Positions 50,436 to 58,993 of a stretch of DNA of 64,000 bases are shown here, piece by piece. Numbering within the stretch: the first letter of the stretch is position 1; each line of letters starts with the position of its first letter. This stretch comes from Reyranella soli (GTDB lineage: Bacteria; Pseudomonadota; Alphaproteobacteria; Reyranellales; Reyranellaceae). A model generated the notes under the pieces. That model was not told the DNA's origin. It saw only the letters and a list, made by a program, of their open reading frames with translations, and made no database searches. The position numbers and the translations under genes are program-made. Where the stretch lies: NCBI RefSeq assembly GCF_007992495.1, contig NZ_BKAJ01000073.1, positions 1 through 64,000 of the forward strand, written 5' to 3'.

Positions 50436-52686
50436 GTCTCCCCTCGTGCTTTCCTCGCCGCACATCCGTCACGGCTCGAATGCCGGCCAGCCCATCACCC
50501 GTCGCGACGGTGTCCTCAAAGTGACGGGCAAGGCCCGCTATGCCGCCGACAACCATCCGCCGGGCCTGCTCTATGCCGTGCTGGCGACGAGCCGCATCGC
50601 GCGCGGCCGGGTCAAGTCGCTGAACGTCGAGGCGGCCCGGAGCCACAAAGGCGTGGTCGAGGTGATGACGCCTGCCAACCGGCCGAAGCTGGCGCAGGAC
50701 CCGGATGAACGATCGAACCCGTTCATGTTCCGGATGGATGCCCTGCAGAACGATCGCGTTCGCTACGCCAACCAGCCGATCGCGCTGGTGATTGCCGAAA
50801 GCCTGGAGGCAGCGACGGAAGGCGCGGTGCTACTCGAGCCACAGTACGAGACCGACACGGCGCGCATCGGCCTGGATGCCGGCGACAGCTTCGTGCCGCC
50901 TGCCGTCGGCATGGGGGCGCCCGCGGAGGTGCGCAAGGGCGACGTCGACGCCGGCCTCGAGGCTGCCGCCACAACCATCGACGCCACCTATGAGACGCCG
51001 ACGCAGTTCCACAACGCCATGGAGCCGCATGCCATCGTCGCCGCGTGGGACGGCGAGCGGCTGTCGATCGACATGCCGAGCCAGGGGTTGGAGTTCGCGC
51101 GCGGCCGCGCCGCCGGGCTGCTGGGCATTCCGCCCGAACAGATCCATATCCGCAGCCCGTTTCTCGGCGGCGGCTTCGGCGGCAAAGGCTTCGTCTCCGG
51201 GCCGCAGCTGCTCGCCGTTCTCGCCGCGAAGATGACCGGGCGACCGGTCAAGCTGGTGCTGCGCCGCGACCAGCTCTACGGGCCGTTCGGCCATCGTCCG
51301 CCGACGCGCCAGCGGGTCCGCCTGGGCGCCGCGCGCGACGGCGCACTGACGGCGATCGACCATCACGTCCGGACCGCGTCGAGCACCTACGACGACTTCT
51401 TCGAGCCGGCCGCCAACGTCTCTCATGCGCTCTATGCCAGTCCGGCGATCGCGACGACATACGAGGCGGTGCGCAACGATGTCGGCACGCCAACCTTCAT
51501 GCGGGCGCCGGGCGAAGCGCCGGGATCGATCGCGCTGGAAAGCGCCATCGACGAGGCGGCTGCCGCCTGCGGCATGGACCCGCTCGCGTTCCGCCTCAGG
51601 AACTACGCCGAGGTCGAGCCGATCTCCGGCCGGCCGTTCTCGTCGAAGGCGTTGCGCGACTGCTATGCGCAGGCCGCCGAACGATTCGGCTGGGCCGGCC
51701 GACCGGTGGCGCCGCGGCAGATGCGCGACGAGGCGGGCTTCCTGGTCGGCTGGGGCGTCGGCACGGCGCTCTTCCCGGCGCTGATGTTCCAGGCGCAGGC
51801 GCGCGCGATCGTCAAAAGTGATGGAACGGGAGTCGTCGAAACCGGCGCACACGACATGGGGCAAGGCGCGTGGACGGCGCTGGCGCAGATCGCCGCCGAC
51901 GGGCTGGCGCTCGACATCGACCAGGTCGTGTTCAACGCCGGCAACTCCGACCTGCCCGATGCCGGCATCGCCGGCGGATCGGCACACACGGCCACGGCGG
52001 GCAGCGCGATCCACAATGCCGGCGCCGACGTGATCGCCAAGCTGGCGGATCTCGCGATGGGCGACCGGCAGTCTCCGCTCTACGGCGCCGGCAACCAGGG
52101 CGTGGTGGCGCGCAACGGCCGCCTGCACCGTCGCGACGACGAAGCCCGCAGCGAGCGCTACGCCGACATCCTGGTGCGCGCCGGCCTGTCCCAGGTCGAG
52201 GGCAGCGGCAGCGTCGCCGCCGACCCGGCCGCGCCATCCAACTGGGCGATGTATGCCCATGGCGCCGTGTTTGCCGAGGTCAAGGTCGATCCCGATCTCG
52301 GCCAGGTCCGCGCGACGCGGCTGGTCGGCGCCTTCGCGGCCGGACGCGTGATCAATCCGCGGCTGGTGCGCAGCCAATACTACGGCGGCATGATCTGGGG
52401 CGCGTCGTTTGCGTTGAACGAGCAGGCGATCGTCGATGGCCGGTCGGGCCGCGTCATGAATGCCGACCTCGCGGAATACCACGTGCCGGTCAACGCCGAC
52501 GTGGTGTCGCTCGAGGCGCTGCTGGTCCACGAGGACGATCCGCATGTGAACGCCCTGGGCATCAAGGGCGTCGGCGAGATCGCCATCACCGGCACGGCCG
52601 GGGCCATCGCCAACGCCGTGTGGCACGCCACCGGCATCCGCGTCCGGCGATTCCCGATCAGGATCGAGGATCTTCTGACAAGCTGA
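50425..52686 (+). CDS. paoC: Molybdenum aldehyde oxidoreductase, molybdopterin-binding subunit (PaoC/YagR-like)
   Basis: A 753-residue xanthine-dehydrogenase-family large subunit with GGGFGGKGFVSGPQLLAVLAAKMTG (molybdopterin contact region), the MRAPGEAPG segment, and the catalytic glutamate in GIKGVGEIAITG near the C terminus. It catalyses hydroxylation of aldehydes to acids with water as the oxygen source. The starting ATG lies 11 bases inside the FAD subunit gene. No PaoD/XdhC-type maturation gene follows; the next gene is a multidomain rhodanese. Confidence 0.93.
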   Translation: MPLESPLVLSSPHIRHGSNAGQPITRRDGVLKVTGKARYAADNHPPGLLYAVLATSRIARGRVKSLNVEAARSHKGVVEVMTPANRPKLAQDPDERSNPFMFRMDALQNDRVRYANQPIALVIAESLEAATEGAVLLEPQYETDTARIGLDAGDSFVPPAVGMGAPAEVRKGDVDAGLEAAATTIDATYETPTQFHNAMEPHAIVAAWDGERLSIDMPSQGLEFARGRAAGLLGIPPEQIHIRSPFLGGGFGGKGFVSGPQLLAVLAAKMTGRPVKLVLRRDQLYGPFGHRPPTRQRVRLGAARDGALTAIDHHVRTASSTYDDFFEPAANVSHALYASPAIATTYEAVRNDVGTPTFMRAPGEAPGSIALESAIDEAAAACGMDPLAFRLRNYAEVEPISGRPFSSKALRDCYAQAAERFGWAGRPVAPRQMRDEAGFLVGWGVGTALFPALMFQAQARAIVKSDGTGVVETGAHDMGQGAWTALAQIAADGLALDIDQVVFNAGNSDLPDAGIAGGSAHTATAGSAIHNAGADVIAKLADLAMGDRQSPLYGAGNQGVVARNGRLHRRDDEARSERYADILVRAGLSQVEGSGSVAADPAAPSNWAMYAHGAVFAEVKVDPDLGQVRATRLVGAFAAGRVINPRLVRSQYYGGMIWGASFALNEQAIVDGRSGRVMNADLAEYHVPVNADVVSLEALLVHEDDPHVNALGIKGVGEIAITGTAGAIANAVWHATGIRVRRFPIRIEDLLTS

Positions 52687-52865
52687 GTGCGGTGCCCAAG
52701 CGATCGCGAATTCGCGCAGCAAAAACAGCTGAACTTGTTCAAGGCGCTTTTGCCGCCAAAATGAAAGCACCAGACGAAGCAGCGGAGATACTCGTCCAGG
52801 CAGTCCTGTTGCATTCCTGCCAAACCTGAGCCACTTGACTCTTGAAGGCAGCAAGGACGCAAGCA

Positions 52866-54473
52866 ATGACCACCGTGACGATCGCTCCCCGGGATCTCAA
52901 GCAACGACTGCGCGACATCATCAAGGGTAACGGCCGCGAGCTCGCCTTCCTCGATGTGCGCGAGGACGGTCAACGCGGCATGGCCCATCCCTTGTTGTCG
53001 GTCGGCCTGCACTACTCCACCCTCGAGGCGATGGTCGGCCGACTGGTGCCGCGCCGATCGACGCCCATCGTGCTGATGGACGGGGGAGACGGGGTCTCGG
53101 AACGGGCAGCCAAACGTCTTGCTGCGCTCGGTTATTCCGAGATCGCCGTGATGAGTGGCGGGGTCGAGGCCTGGAAGTCCGCCGGATACGAGCTGTTCAT
53201 GGGACACAACGTGGTCAGCAAGTCCTTCGGCGAGATGGTCGAGCACGCCTGCCACACGCCTTCCATCTCCGCCGAAGAGCTGAAGGCGATGCAGGATCGC
53301 GGCGACAGGCTGGTCGTGCTGGACGGCCGCACACCCGAGGAACACCACCGGCAATGCCTGCCGGGCGGCATCAGTGTTCCCAACGCCGAGCTCGTCTATC
53401 GGGTCCACGATCTTGCCCCCGACGCCGAAACCACCGTAGTGGTGAATTGCGCGGGCCGTACGCGAAGCATCATCGGCGCGCAGGCCCTTCGCAATGCGCG
53501 CATACCGAACAAGGTCGTCGCCTTCCGCAACGGCACGATGGGCTGGACGCTGGCGGGCTTCACGCCCCAGCTCGGCAGCACGCTGAGCTACGGACCGGTC
53601 TCGGTCAGCGGGCAGGCGCAGGCCCAACAATGGGCCGCGGGCATGAAGAACCGCTACGGCGTGCAGTCGGTCGACCGCAAGACCCTGGACGCGTGGCGCA
53701 ATGAGGCGAACCGGACGACGTTCCTGTTCGACGTGCGCGACGAGCGCGAGTATTCCGACGGCCATGTGCCGGGTGCGCTGTCGATTGCCGGCGGCCAGCT
53801 TGTGCAAACCACTGACGAGTGGATGGGGGTGCGCGGCGCCAGGGTGGTGCTGACCGACGATACCGGCGTGCGCGCCAGCGTCACCGCCCACTGGCTCGCT
53901 CAGATGGGCTGGGATGTCTATGTGCTCGAAGGCGGAATCGGGTCGGGGCCAGTCGAGCGCGGTCCCTTGAAGCAGCCGGTGCTCGGGCTCGAGTCCATAG
54001 CGACATCGCAGGTCACCCCGAAGGAGCTGAAGGCGCTGATCGATGCCGGTGACGCCGTGGTGCTCGATGCCGGACCGGGCCTCGCCTACCGCAAGACCCA
54101 CATTCCCGGCGCGATCTGGGGATGCCGGCCTCAGCTAGCCAAGGCCGTGGCCAAGCTCGGCAAGGCCAAGTGCATCGTTCTCACCTCACCCGATGCGGTG
54201 CGGGCCAAGCTGGCGTCGGTCGACCTGCCTGACCTGACCGACGCCAGGATCGCCGTGCTCGAGGGCGGCACGGACGCGTGGGTGGTTGCCGGTTTTCCGA
54301 CCAAGGAGAGCCCTGACACGCCCTCGAACGAGGAGATCATCGATCACCTGGTCTGGGTGGCCGGGCGTCGAACCGGCAACCAGGCCGAGATGAAGCAGTA
54401 CCTTGCGTGGGAGCAGCAGCTCGTCGCCCAGCTCGAACGCGACGGCGATCTGCCCTTCCGCATCGTCGCCTAG
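52866..54473 (+). CDS. Four-domain rhodanese-family sulfurtransferase
   Basis: A 535-residue protein of four successive rhodanese folds, about residues 1-130, 140-255, 270-385 and 390-490. Only the second has the catalytic cysteine (C195 in VVNCAGRTRS); the equivalents in the others read MDGGDGVSE, TDDTGVRAS and TSPDAVRA. Rhodaneses move sulfane sulfur from thiosulfate or persulfides. ATG at 52866 is used; an in-frame ATG at 52842 adds eight residues. The gene follows PaoC by 179 bases and precedes an EEP-family gene by 10 bases. A role in providing sulfur for the molybdenum centre of the adjacent enzyme is possible but unproven. Confidence 0.85.
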   Translation: MTTVTIAPRDLKQRLRDIIKGNGRELAFLDVREDGQRGMAHPLLSVGLHYSTLEAMVGRLVPRRSTPIVLMDGGDGVSERAAKRLAALGYSEIAVMSGGVEAWKSAGYELFMGHNVVSKSFGEMVEHACHTPSISAEELKAMQDRGDRLVVLDGRTPEEHHRQCLPGGISVPNAELVYRVHDLAPDAETTVVVNCAGRTRSIIGAQALRNARIPNKVVAFRNGTMGWTLAGFTPQLGSTLSYGPVSVSGQAQAQQWAAGMKNRYGVQSVDRKTLDAWRNEANRTTFLFDVRDEREYSDGHVPGALSIAGGQLVQTTDEWMGVRGARVVLTDDTGVRASVTAHWLAQMGWDVYVLEGGIGSGPVERGPLKQPVLGLESIATSQVTPKELKALIDAGDAVVLDAGPGLAYRKTHIPGAIWGCRPQLAKAVAKLGKAKCIVLTSPDAVRAKLASVDLPDLTDARIAVLEGGTDAWVVAGFPTKESPDTPSNEEIIDHLVWVAGRRTGNQAEMKQYLAWEQQLVAQLERDGDLPFRIVA

Positions 54474-54483
54474 TCGGCAGGTC

Positions 54484-55233
54484 ATGCCGTTTCGCGTCGT
54501 CACGCTCAACCTGGAGCAGGATCACAAGCGGTGGGAGGAGCGCCGACCGCTGATCGAGGCGGAGATCGCCCGCCTGAAGCCGGACATCGTCGGCCTCAAC
54601 GAGGTGAGCATTCCCCTGCAAACGGCCCGCACCCTGAGGCGAACGGCAAGTGCTGCGTGTGACCGGGCGTTCAATCTCGTGCAACAGACACGCGTCAACG
54701 GGCTGAGCGAGGTCGAGGGCGAGGCGCTGCTCAGCTCCTTTCCCGTGCTGGAGACCGGCAACCTCGACTTCCGCACGCAGGACATCGTGGCCCTGGTTGC
54801 GCGCCTGGACATCGGCGGCACGCCCGTCGATGTCTACGTGACGCACCTCTATCGGTCGATCGGCGATGATTCGCTCCGGCTCTTTCAGGCCCAGAAGCTG
54901 CTGGCCTGGATCGAAAGCCGCGACGACGCCGGGCAGGCCATCGTGTGCGGCGATTTCAATGCGACCCTGGAGAAGCCCTCGGCGGCGTTGATGGCGACGC
55001 GCTTTCGCCCGACCCAGACGGCGCCCACGGCCTTCACGCCGCTTGCCGGCGCCGGCGGTGAGATCTCGCATCCCTACTGGCCAAGGATGGATCGCTGCAT
55101 CGACTACATCTGGGTGTCGGAGAAAGTAAGGGTCGTGGCCAGCGGCACATGCTTCGACCGTGCCAGCGCCGACGATGCGACCCTGTGGCCGTCCGATCAC
55201 GCCGGCGTTTGGGCCGACCTCGAGGTTGGCTGA
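54484..55233 (+). CDS. Endonuclease/exonuclease/phosphatase family protein
   Basis: A 249-residue protein with the EEP fold: VTLNLEQDHK near the N terminus, LKPDIVGLNEVS with the metal-binding glutamate, VYVTHLYR, VCGDFNATLE with the D-x-N pair, and the C-terminal SDHAGVWADL with the catalytic D-H. The set is complete, so it should be an active Mg-dependent phosphodiesterase or phosphatase. It starts 10 bases after the rhodanese gene, probably in one transcript. Substrate unknown (nucleic acid, phosphoinositide-like or other). Confidence 0.88.
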   Translation: MPFRVVTLNLEQDHKRWEERRPLIEAEIARLKPDIVGLNEVSIPLQTARTLRRTASAACDRAFNLVQQTRVNGLSEVEGEALLSSFPVLETGNLDFRTQDIVALVARLDIGGTPVDVYVTHLYRSIGDDSLRLFQAQKLLAWIESRDDAGQAIVCGDFNATLEKPSAALMATRFRPTQTAPTAFTPLAGAGGEISHPYWPRMDRCIDYIWVSEKVRVVASGTCFDRASADDATLWPSDHAGVWADLEVG

Positions 55234-55240
55234 CCCCGTA

Positions 55241-56257
55241 CTACGCTTTCAGCTTGAACACACGTTGGGCGTTCGTCTCATAGATCTGCTTGCGCTCATC
55301 CTCGGTCACGGCGGCGCTGTCCATGAAGCGCACGGCCTCGGCGTCATCTTCGTAAGGAAAGTCTGCGGCGAACAGGATGCGCTCGACTCCGAGCACGTCG
55401 AGGCAGAGCCGCAGCGCCGGCATCGAGGTGACGCCGGCGGTGGTGATGACGAAATTATCGAGAAAATACTGGCTGGGCAGGTTGGGAAGCTTGTCGACGC
55501 CACCAGTCTTGACTTCGAGCAAGTAGCGATTGTCGATGCGCTGTAGCCAGAACGGCAAACCCTCACCCATGTGACCGAGCACGATTCTGAGCTTGGGAAA
55601 GCGATCGAACGTGCCCGACATGATCAGGCGCATTGCATGCAGCCCGGTCTCGGCAGCGAACCCCCAGCCGGCGAAATAGAGGCCGTAGTCGAGGTAGGGC
55701 GTCACCATTGACGGCGCAGGCTCACGCGGATGAAGGTAGATCGGCACGTCCAGAGCTTCGGCCGTCTCGAATATGGGCCTGTACTTGGCCGCGTCGAGAT
55801 ACTGCCCTTTGGTATGGGAGTTGATGATCACGCCACAGAGGCCGAGCTCCTGGGTGGCCCGCTCGATCTCCCGTGCAGCCGTCGCCGGATGTTGCGGCGC
55901 GATCGCAGCCAGGCCCGCGAACCGCGTTGGATGGGCTTTCACTGCAGCCGCGAGCGCGTCATTCGATTCCGCCGCAAGCCGTGCCGCCAGCGGCCGGTCG
56001 AACACCTGCACGCCCGGCGACGTGAGCGAGAGGATCTGCATGTCGACGCCGATCGAATCCATGTGAGCGATGCGGCCGGCGCCGATGTCGAGCAGGCGAT
56101 CATCCAGCGGCTTGTTCGCAGGCGTCTGTGCCAGGATGGTCTCGCCCATCTTGGCGAAGCCGGGTTCGACGTCGTGACTCGCCAGTACAACCTGCCATTG
56201 GGACACGATCTCGGGTGTCACGAAGGCTTCTTCCACCGCGATACGCCGGATGGCCAT
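55241..56257 (-). CDS. Amidohydrolase family protein, non-oxidative decarboxylase type
   Basis: A 338-residue TIM-barrel protein of the amidohydrolase_2 (ACMSD/2,3-dihydroxybenzoate decarboxylase) class. In place of the usual H-x-H on strand 1 it has EEAF (residues 9-12), as in hydroxybenzoate decarboxylases; other metal ligands are present in YLHPRE, LGHMGEG and FAADFPY. ATG at 56257 has AGGGAGC nine bases upstream; frames up to 56350 lack homology. It converges with the EEP gene, 7 bases between stops, and is divergent from an isochorismatase relic and the sulfatase. UbiD and UbiX genes at 59-61 kb suggest a wider decarboxylation theme (inference). Confidence 0.85.
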   Translation of the reverse strand: MAIRRIAVEEAFVTPEIVSQWQVVLASHDVEPGFAKMGETILAQTPANKPLDDRLLDIGAGRIAHMDSIGVDMQILSLTSPGVQVFDRPLAARLAAESNDALAAAVKAHPTRFAGLAAIAPQHPATAAREIERATQELGLCGVIINSHTKGQYLDAAKYRPIFETAEALDVPIYLHPREPAPSMVTPYLDYGLYFAGWGFAAETGLHAMRLIMSGTFDRFPKLRIVLGHMGEGLPFWLQRIDNRYLLEVKTGGVDKLPNLPSQYFLDNFVITTAGVTSMPALRLCLDVLGVERILFAADFPYEDDAEAVRFMDSAAVTEDERKQIYETNAQRVFKLKA

Positions 56258-56444
56258 GATCATGCTCCCTGGGTGATCCAGTCCGGACCGCCGCAGATAG
56301 TGCAGGCCGAAGCTGACGTCGATAGAGCTGCACTGTGGCAGTAGAGCCACATGGCAGACAACCTCGATGAACGATGCAGTCGAGCATTGCCGCGGAATCG
56401 CTTCCGGCTCTATCGTCAGTTAGGCGTAGTGTCTGGAGAGTCTC

Positions 56445-56572
56445 GTGCACAAGGTGAAGCTCGACGACGATATCGTGAAGGTCGCTCTCGGGAGGCGGGG
56501 TCGTCTTCGACTTTTCGAGCCTTTGCAGATGTGGTTTCGACCGCGGACGTCACCTCGCTGCTGAAAGCTTGA
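56445..56572 (+). pseudogene. Internally deleted isochorismatase-like gene relic
   Basis: From GTG 56445 (with GGAGAG upstream) the frame reads VHKVKLDDDIVKVALGRRGR then LFEPL, a typical N-terminal 25 residues of an isochorismatase-family hydrolase. Within about 15 residues another frame takes over, reading TFRAFADVVSTADVTSLLKA and ending with TGA at 56570-56572, which is the typical C terminus of the same family. The intervening catalytic core (about 170 residues with Asp-Lys-Cys) is missing. A deletion of some 500 bases explains both. Identification rests on short terminal motifs. Confidence 0.55.
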
Positions 56573-56600
56573 AACGCGACGGCCGCCGGAGGAGACCAGC

Positions 56601-58385
56601 ATGGCGAATACAGAAGACGACGCTCCACCGAACGCCTCGCGCCGCACCGCGATGGCGTCGGGAGCGGCACTGCTCGGCACGACGATGCTTGCCGGCCTGT
56701 CGGCCAATGCCCAGCCGGCTGCGCCGCCGCCGGCCGGGGCGATGCCGCAGGACTACAACATCCTGTTCGTGCTGGTCGACCAGGAGCACTTCTTTCCCAA
56801 GTGGCCGTTCCCGGTGCCTGCGCGCGAGGCCATCAAGAAGAAGTCCGTCACTTTCCTCAACCACCAGGCCGCGTCGTGCGTCTGCTCCTCGGCGCGGTCC
56901 GTCGTCTACACGGGTCAGCACATCCAGCACACCGGCATTGCCGACAACCTGAACTACGTCTGGCAGCGTGATCTCCAGACCAGCATCAAGACCGTCGGCC
57001 ACCGTCTGGGCGAACTCGGCTACCACGCCTCCTACCAGGGCAAGTGGCACCTGTCGGCCAATCTCGATCTGTCGGCCAAGCCCATTGACGCGCCGCTACG
57101 CGCTTACCAGGACACGATTGCGTCCTATGGCTTCAAGGACTTCTTCGGCGTCGGCGACCTGATCGACGGCACGCTGGGCGGCTACAGCTACGACGACACG
57201 ACGCTTGCCTCGGCGATCACCTGGTTGCGGACCGAGGCGGAGACGCTGCGCACGCGGGGCCAGCCTTGGTATCTCGCGGTGAACTTCGTCAATCCGCATG
57301 ACGTGATGTACTTCAACTCCGACCTGCCGACGGAGAACATCCAGAGCCAGAGCCACGCGATGCCGATCGCACGCGCGCCCGACGACGAGCTCTACCGCGC
57401 GACCTGGGACGACTATCCATTGCCGGCCAGCCGGCACCAGTCGTTCGACAGCCCCGGCCGTCCCGTCGCCCAGAAGATCTACCAGCAGATTCTCGACCTG
57501 CAGGTGGGGCGGTGGCCGGACGAGGATCGTCGGTGGCGGGCGTTGCGCGACTACTACTTCAACGCCATACGCGACTGCGATCGCAAGGTGGAGCTTCTGC
57601 TCAACGCGCTGCGCAACAACGGCATGGACAAGAACACCATCGTGATCTTTTCGGCCGATCATGGCGAATTGGGCGGCAACCACCAGATGCGGGGCAAGGG
57701 CACGAACGCCTACTGGCAGCAGAACCACCTGCCCCTGATGATCCATCATCCCGCGTTCCAGGGCGGCGTCGAGTCCGAGGCCATCACCTCGCAGCTCGAT
57801 CTCACGCCGACCATCATCGGCTTGACCGGGAAGGACGCTGCGGCCCGGGCCCGGGCTTCGGAAGGGCTGAAAGGCAAGGATTTCTCGTCATGGCTGCGCA
57901 GCCCGGCCCAGGCCGGCGTGCAGTCGATCAGGCCTGCGGCCCTGTACAACTTCGACATGTTGTCCTTCCAGGACCCGAAGTGGGCCGCGCTGACCGTCGA
58001 TACCCGGGCATATCGCACGAAGACGTCGCAGGAGCAGTTGGCCCAGCTGGCCGGGCACCCGCCGAACTTCCTCAATCGCGTGGCGATCCGCAGCATCTGG
58101 GATGGCCGCTATCGCTTCTCGCGATACTTCTCGCCGGTTCGATTCAACACTCCGGCTTCGTTGGAAGAGCTTTTTGAGACGAACGATGTCGAGGTCTACG
58201 ACCGTCGCAACGATCCCGAGGAGATGAACAATCTCGCCGCCGACCCGAAGCGACACGGAGATCTCATCGTGGCACTGAACCAGGAGACCAATCGGCGCAT
58301 CGCCGAGGAGGTCGGCGAGGACAACGGCCACTTCCTGCCGATTCGCGACGGCAAATGGCACTTCCCTCCCGCGGCCGACAGATAG
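56601..58385 (+). CDS. Sulfatase-family hydrolase with signal peptide
   Basis: A 594-residue protein with a probable Tat signal (NASRRTAMASGAALLGTTML, cleavage after ANAQ) and a sulfatase domain. NILFVLVDQ gives the first metal Asp, C95-S-S-A-R99 with TG further on is the formylglycine site, and FSADHGELGGNHQMRGKG holds the other metal ligands. The usual pattern is C-x-P/A-x-R; here the third position is Ser. The ATG follows GGAGGAGACC. Members hydrolyse sulfate or phosphate esters in the periplasm. A strong hairpin at 58400-58421 closes the gene. Confidence 0.88.
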   Translation: MANTEDDAPPNASRRTAMASGAALLGTTMLAGLSANAQPAAPPPAGAMPQDYNILFVLVDQEHFFPKWPFPVPAREAIKKKSVTFLNHQAASCVCSSARSVVYTGQHIQHTGIADNLNYVWQRDLQTSIKTVGHRLGELGYHASYQGKWHLSANLDLSAKPIDAPLRAYQDTIASYGFKDFFGVGDLIDGTLGGYSYDDTTLASAITWLRTEAETLRTRGQPWYLAVNFVNPHDVMYFNSDLPTENIQSQSHAMPIARAPDDELYRATWDDYPLPASRHQSFDSPGRPVAQKIYQQILDLQVGRWPDEDRRWRALRDYYFNAIRDCDRKVELLLNALRNNGMDKNTIVIFSADHGELGGNHQMRGKGTNAYWQQNHLPLMIHHPAFQGGVESEAITSQLDLTPTIIGLTGKDAAARARASEGLKGKDFSSWLRSPAQAGVQSIRPAALYNFDMLSFQDPKWAALTVDTRAYRTKTSQEQLAQLAGHPPNFLNRVAIRSIWDGRYRFSRYFSPVRFNTPASLEELFETNDVEVYDRRNDPEEMNNLAADPKRHGDLIVALNQETNRRIAEEVGEDNGHFLPIRDGKWHFPPAADR

Positions 58386-58399
58386 GGGAAGAGCAAAAG

Positions 58400-58421
58400 G
58401 CCGTTCCCTTCCGGGAACGGC
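58400..58421. terminator. Hairpin after the sulfatase gene
   Basis: GCCGTTCCC (58400-58408) and GGGAACGGC (58413-58421) form a perfect 9-base stem with a TTCC loop, 15 bases after the sulfatase stop codon. No full T-run follows, but the stem is strong and isolates the sulfatase from the SRPBCC/UbiD genes. Confidence 0.65.
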
Positions 58422-58539
58422 TCCGTGATCAAGGTCTTTGCTTGTTCCGCTTTGCGCGGCTATCGTTCGAACATGGATTCCATGCCGCTTAGTTTGCTCG
58501 CCTGCTGCTGAGTGCGCGTTATTCAGTGGAGAAGCGTCT

Positions 58540-58965
58540 GTGCCAAGTCATGCTCTTCGTCATGTCGTCAACATCACTGGTGATGCTGCCAAGGTGCATG
58601 GCGCGCTCACGACGCTCGAGGGACTGAAGGGCTGGACGATGGCCGAAGTCTCCGGCAAGGGCGGCGTCGGCTCGCAGTGGACGCTGAAATATCCGAGCGG
58701 TCCGACCTTCGTCTGGGAGGTCACCGCTCAGGACGATCACAAGGTGGCATGGAAGTGCGCCTCGGGGCCGGGCGACTCGGCCGGCACGACCGTCACCTTC
58801 GATCTCGGCAAGACGCCGCACGGCCGCGTGCAGATCGCCTTCTCCCATGCCGGCTGGCCGCACCAGCAGGGCAACTTCGACAAGTGCAACGCGCTCTGGG
58901 GCATGATGCTGCATCATCTCCGGTCCTATGTGGAGAAAGGCAAGGTCGCGCCCGCTTATTCCTGA
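58540..58965 (+). CDS. SRPBCC-family protein (AHSA1-like)
   Basis: A 141-residue protein with the helix-grip fold pattern: VNITGDAAKVHGALTTLEGLKGWTMAEV near the N terminus, FVWEVTAQDDHKVAWKC in the middle and HAGWPHQQGNFDKCNALWGMMLHHLRSYVEKG at the end, the latter part being typical of activator-of-Hsp90-ATPase-like (AHSA1) SRPBCC proteins. GTG at 58540 after GGAGAAG is the start used; reading further upstream lacks homology. These proteins bind hydrophobic small molecules. It precedes the first UbiD gene by 28 bases. Confidence 0.8.
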   Translation: MPSHALRHVVNITGDAAKVHGALTTLEGLKGWTMAEVSGKGGVGSQWTLKYPSGPTFVWEVTAQDDHKVAWKCASGPGDSAGTTVTFDLGKTPHGRVQIAFSHAGWPHQQGNFDKCNALWGMMLHHLRSYVEKGKVAPAYS

Positions 58966-58993
58966 CGCGTTTCTCCAGAGCGGGATGCAGATC

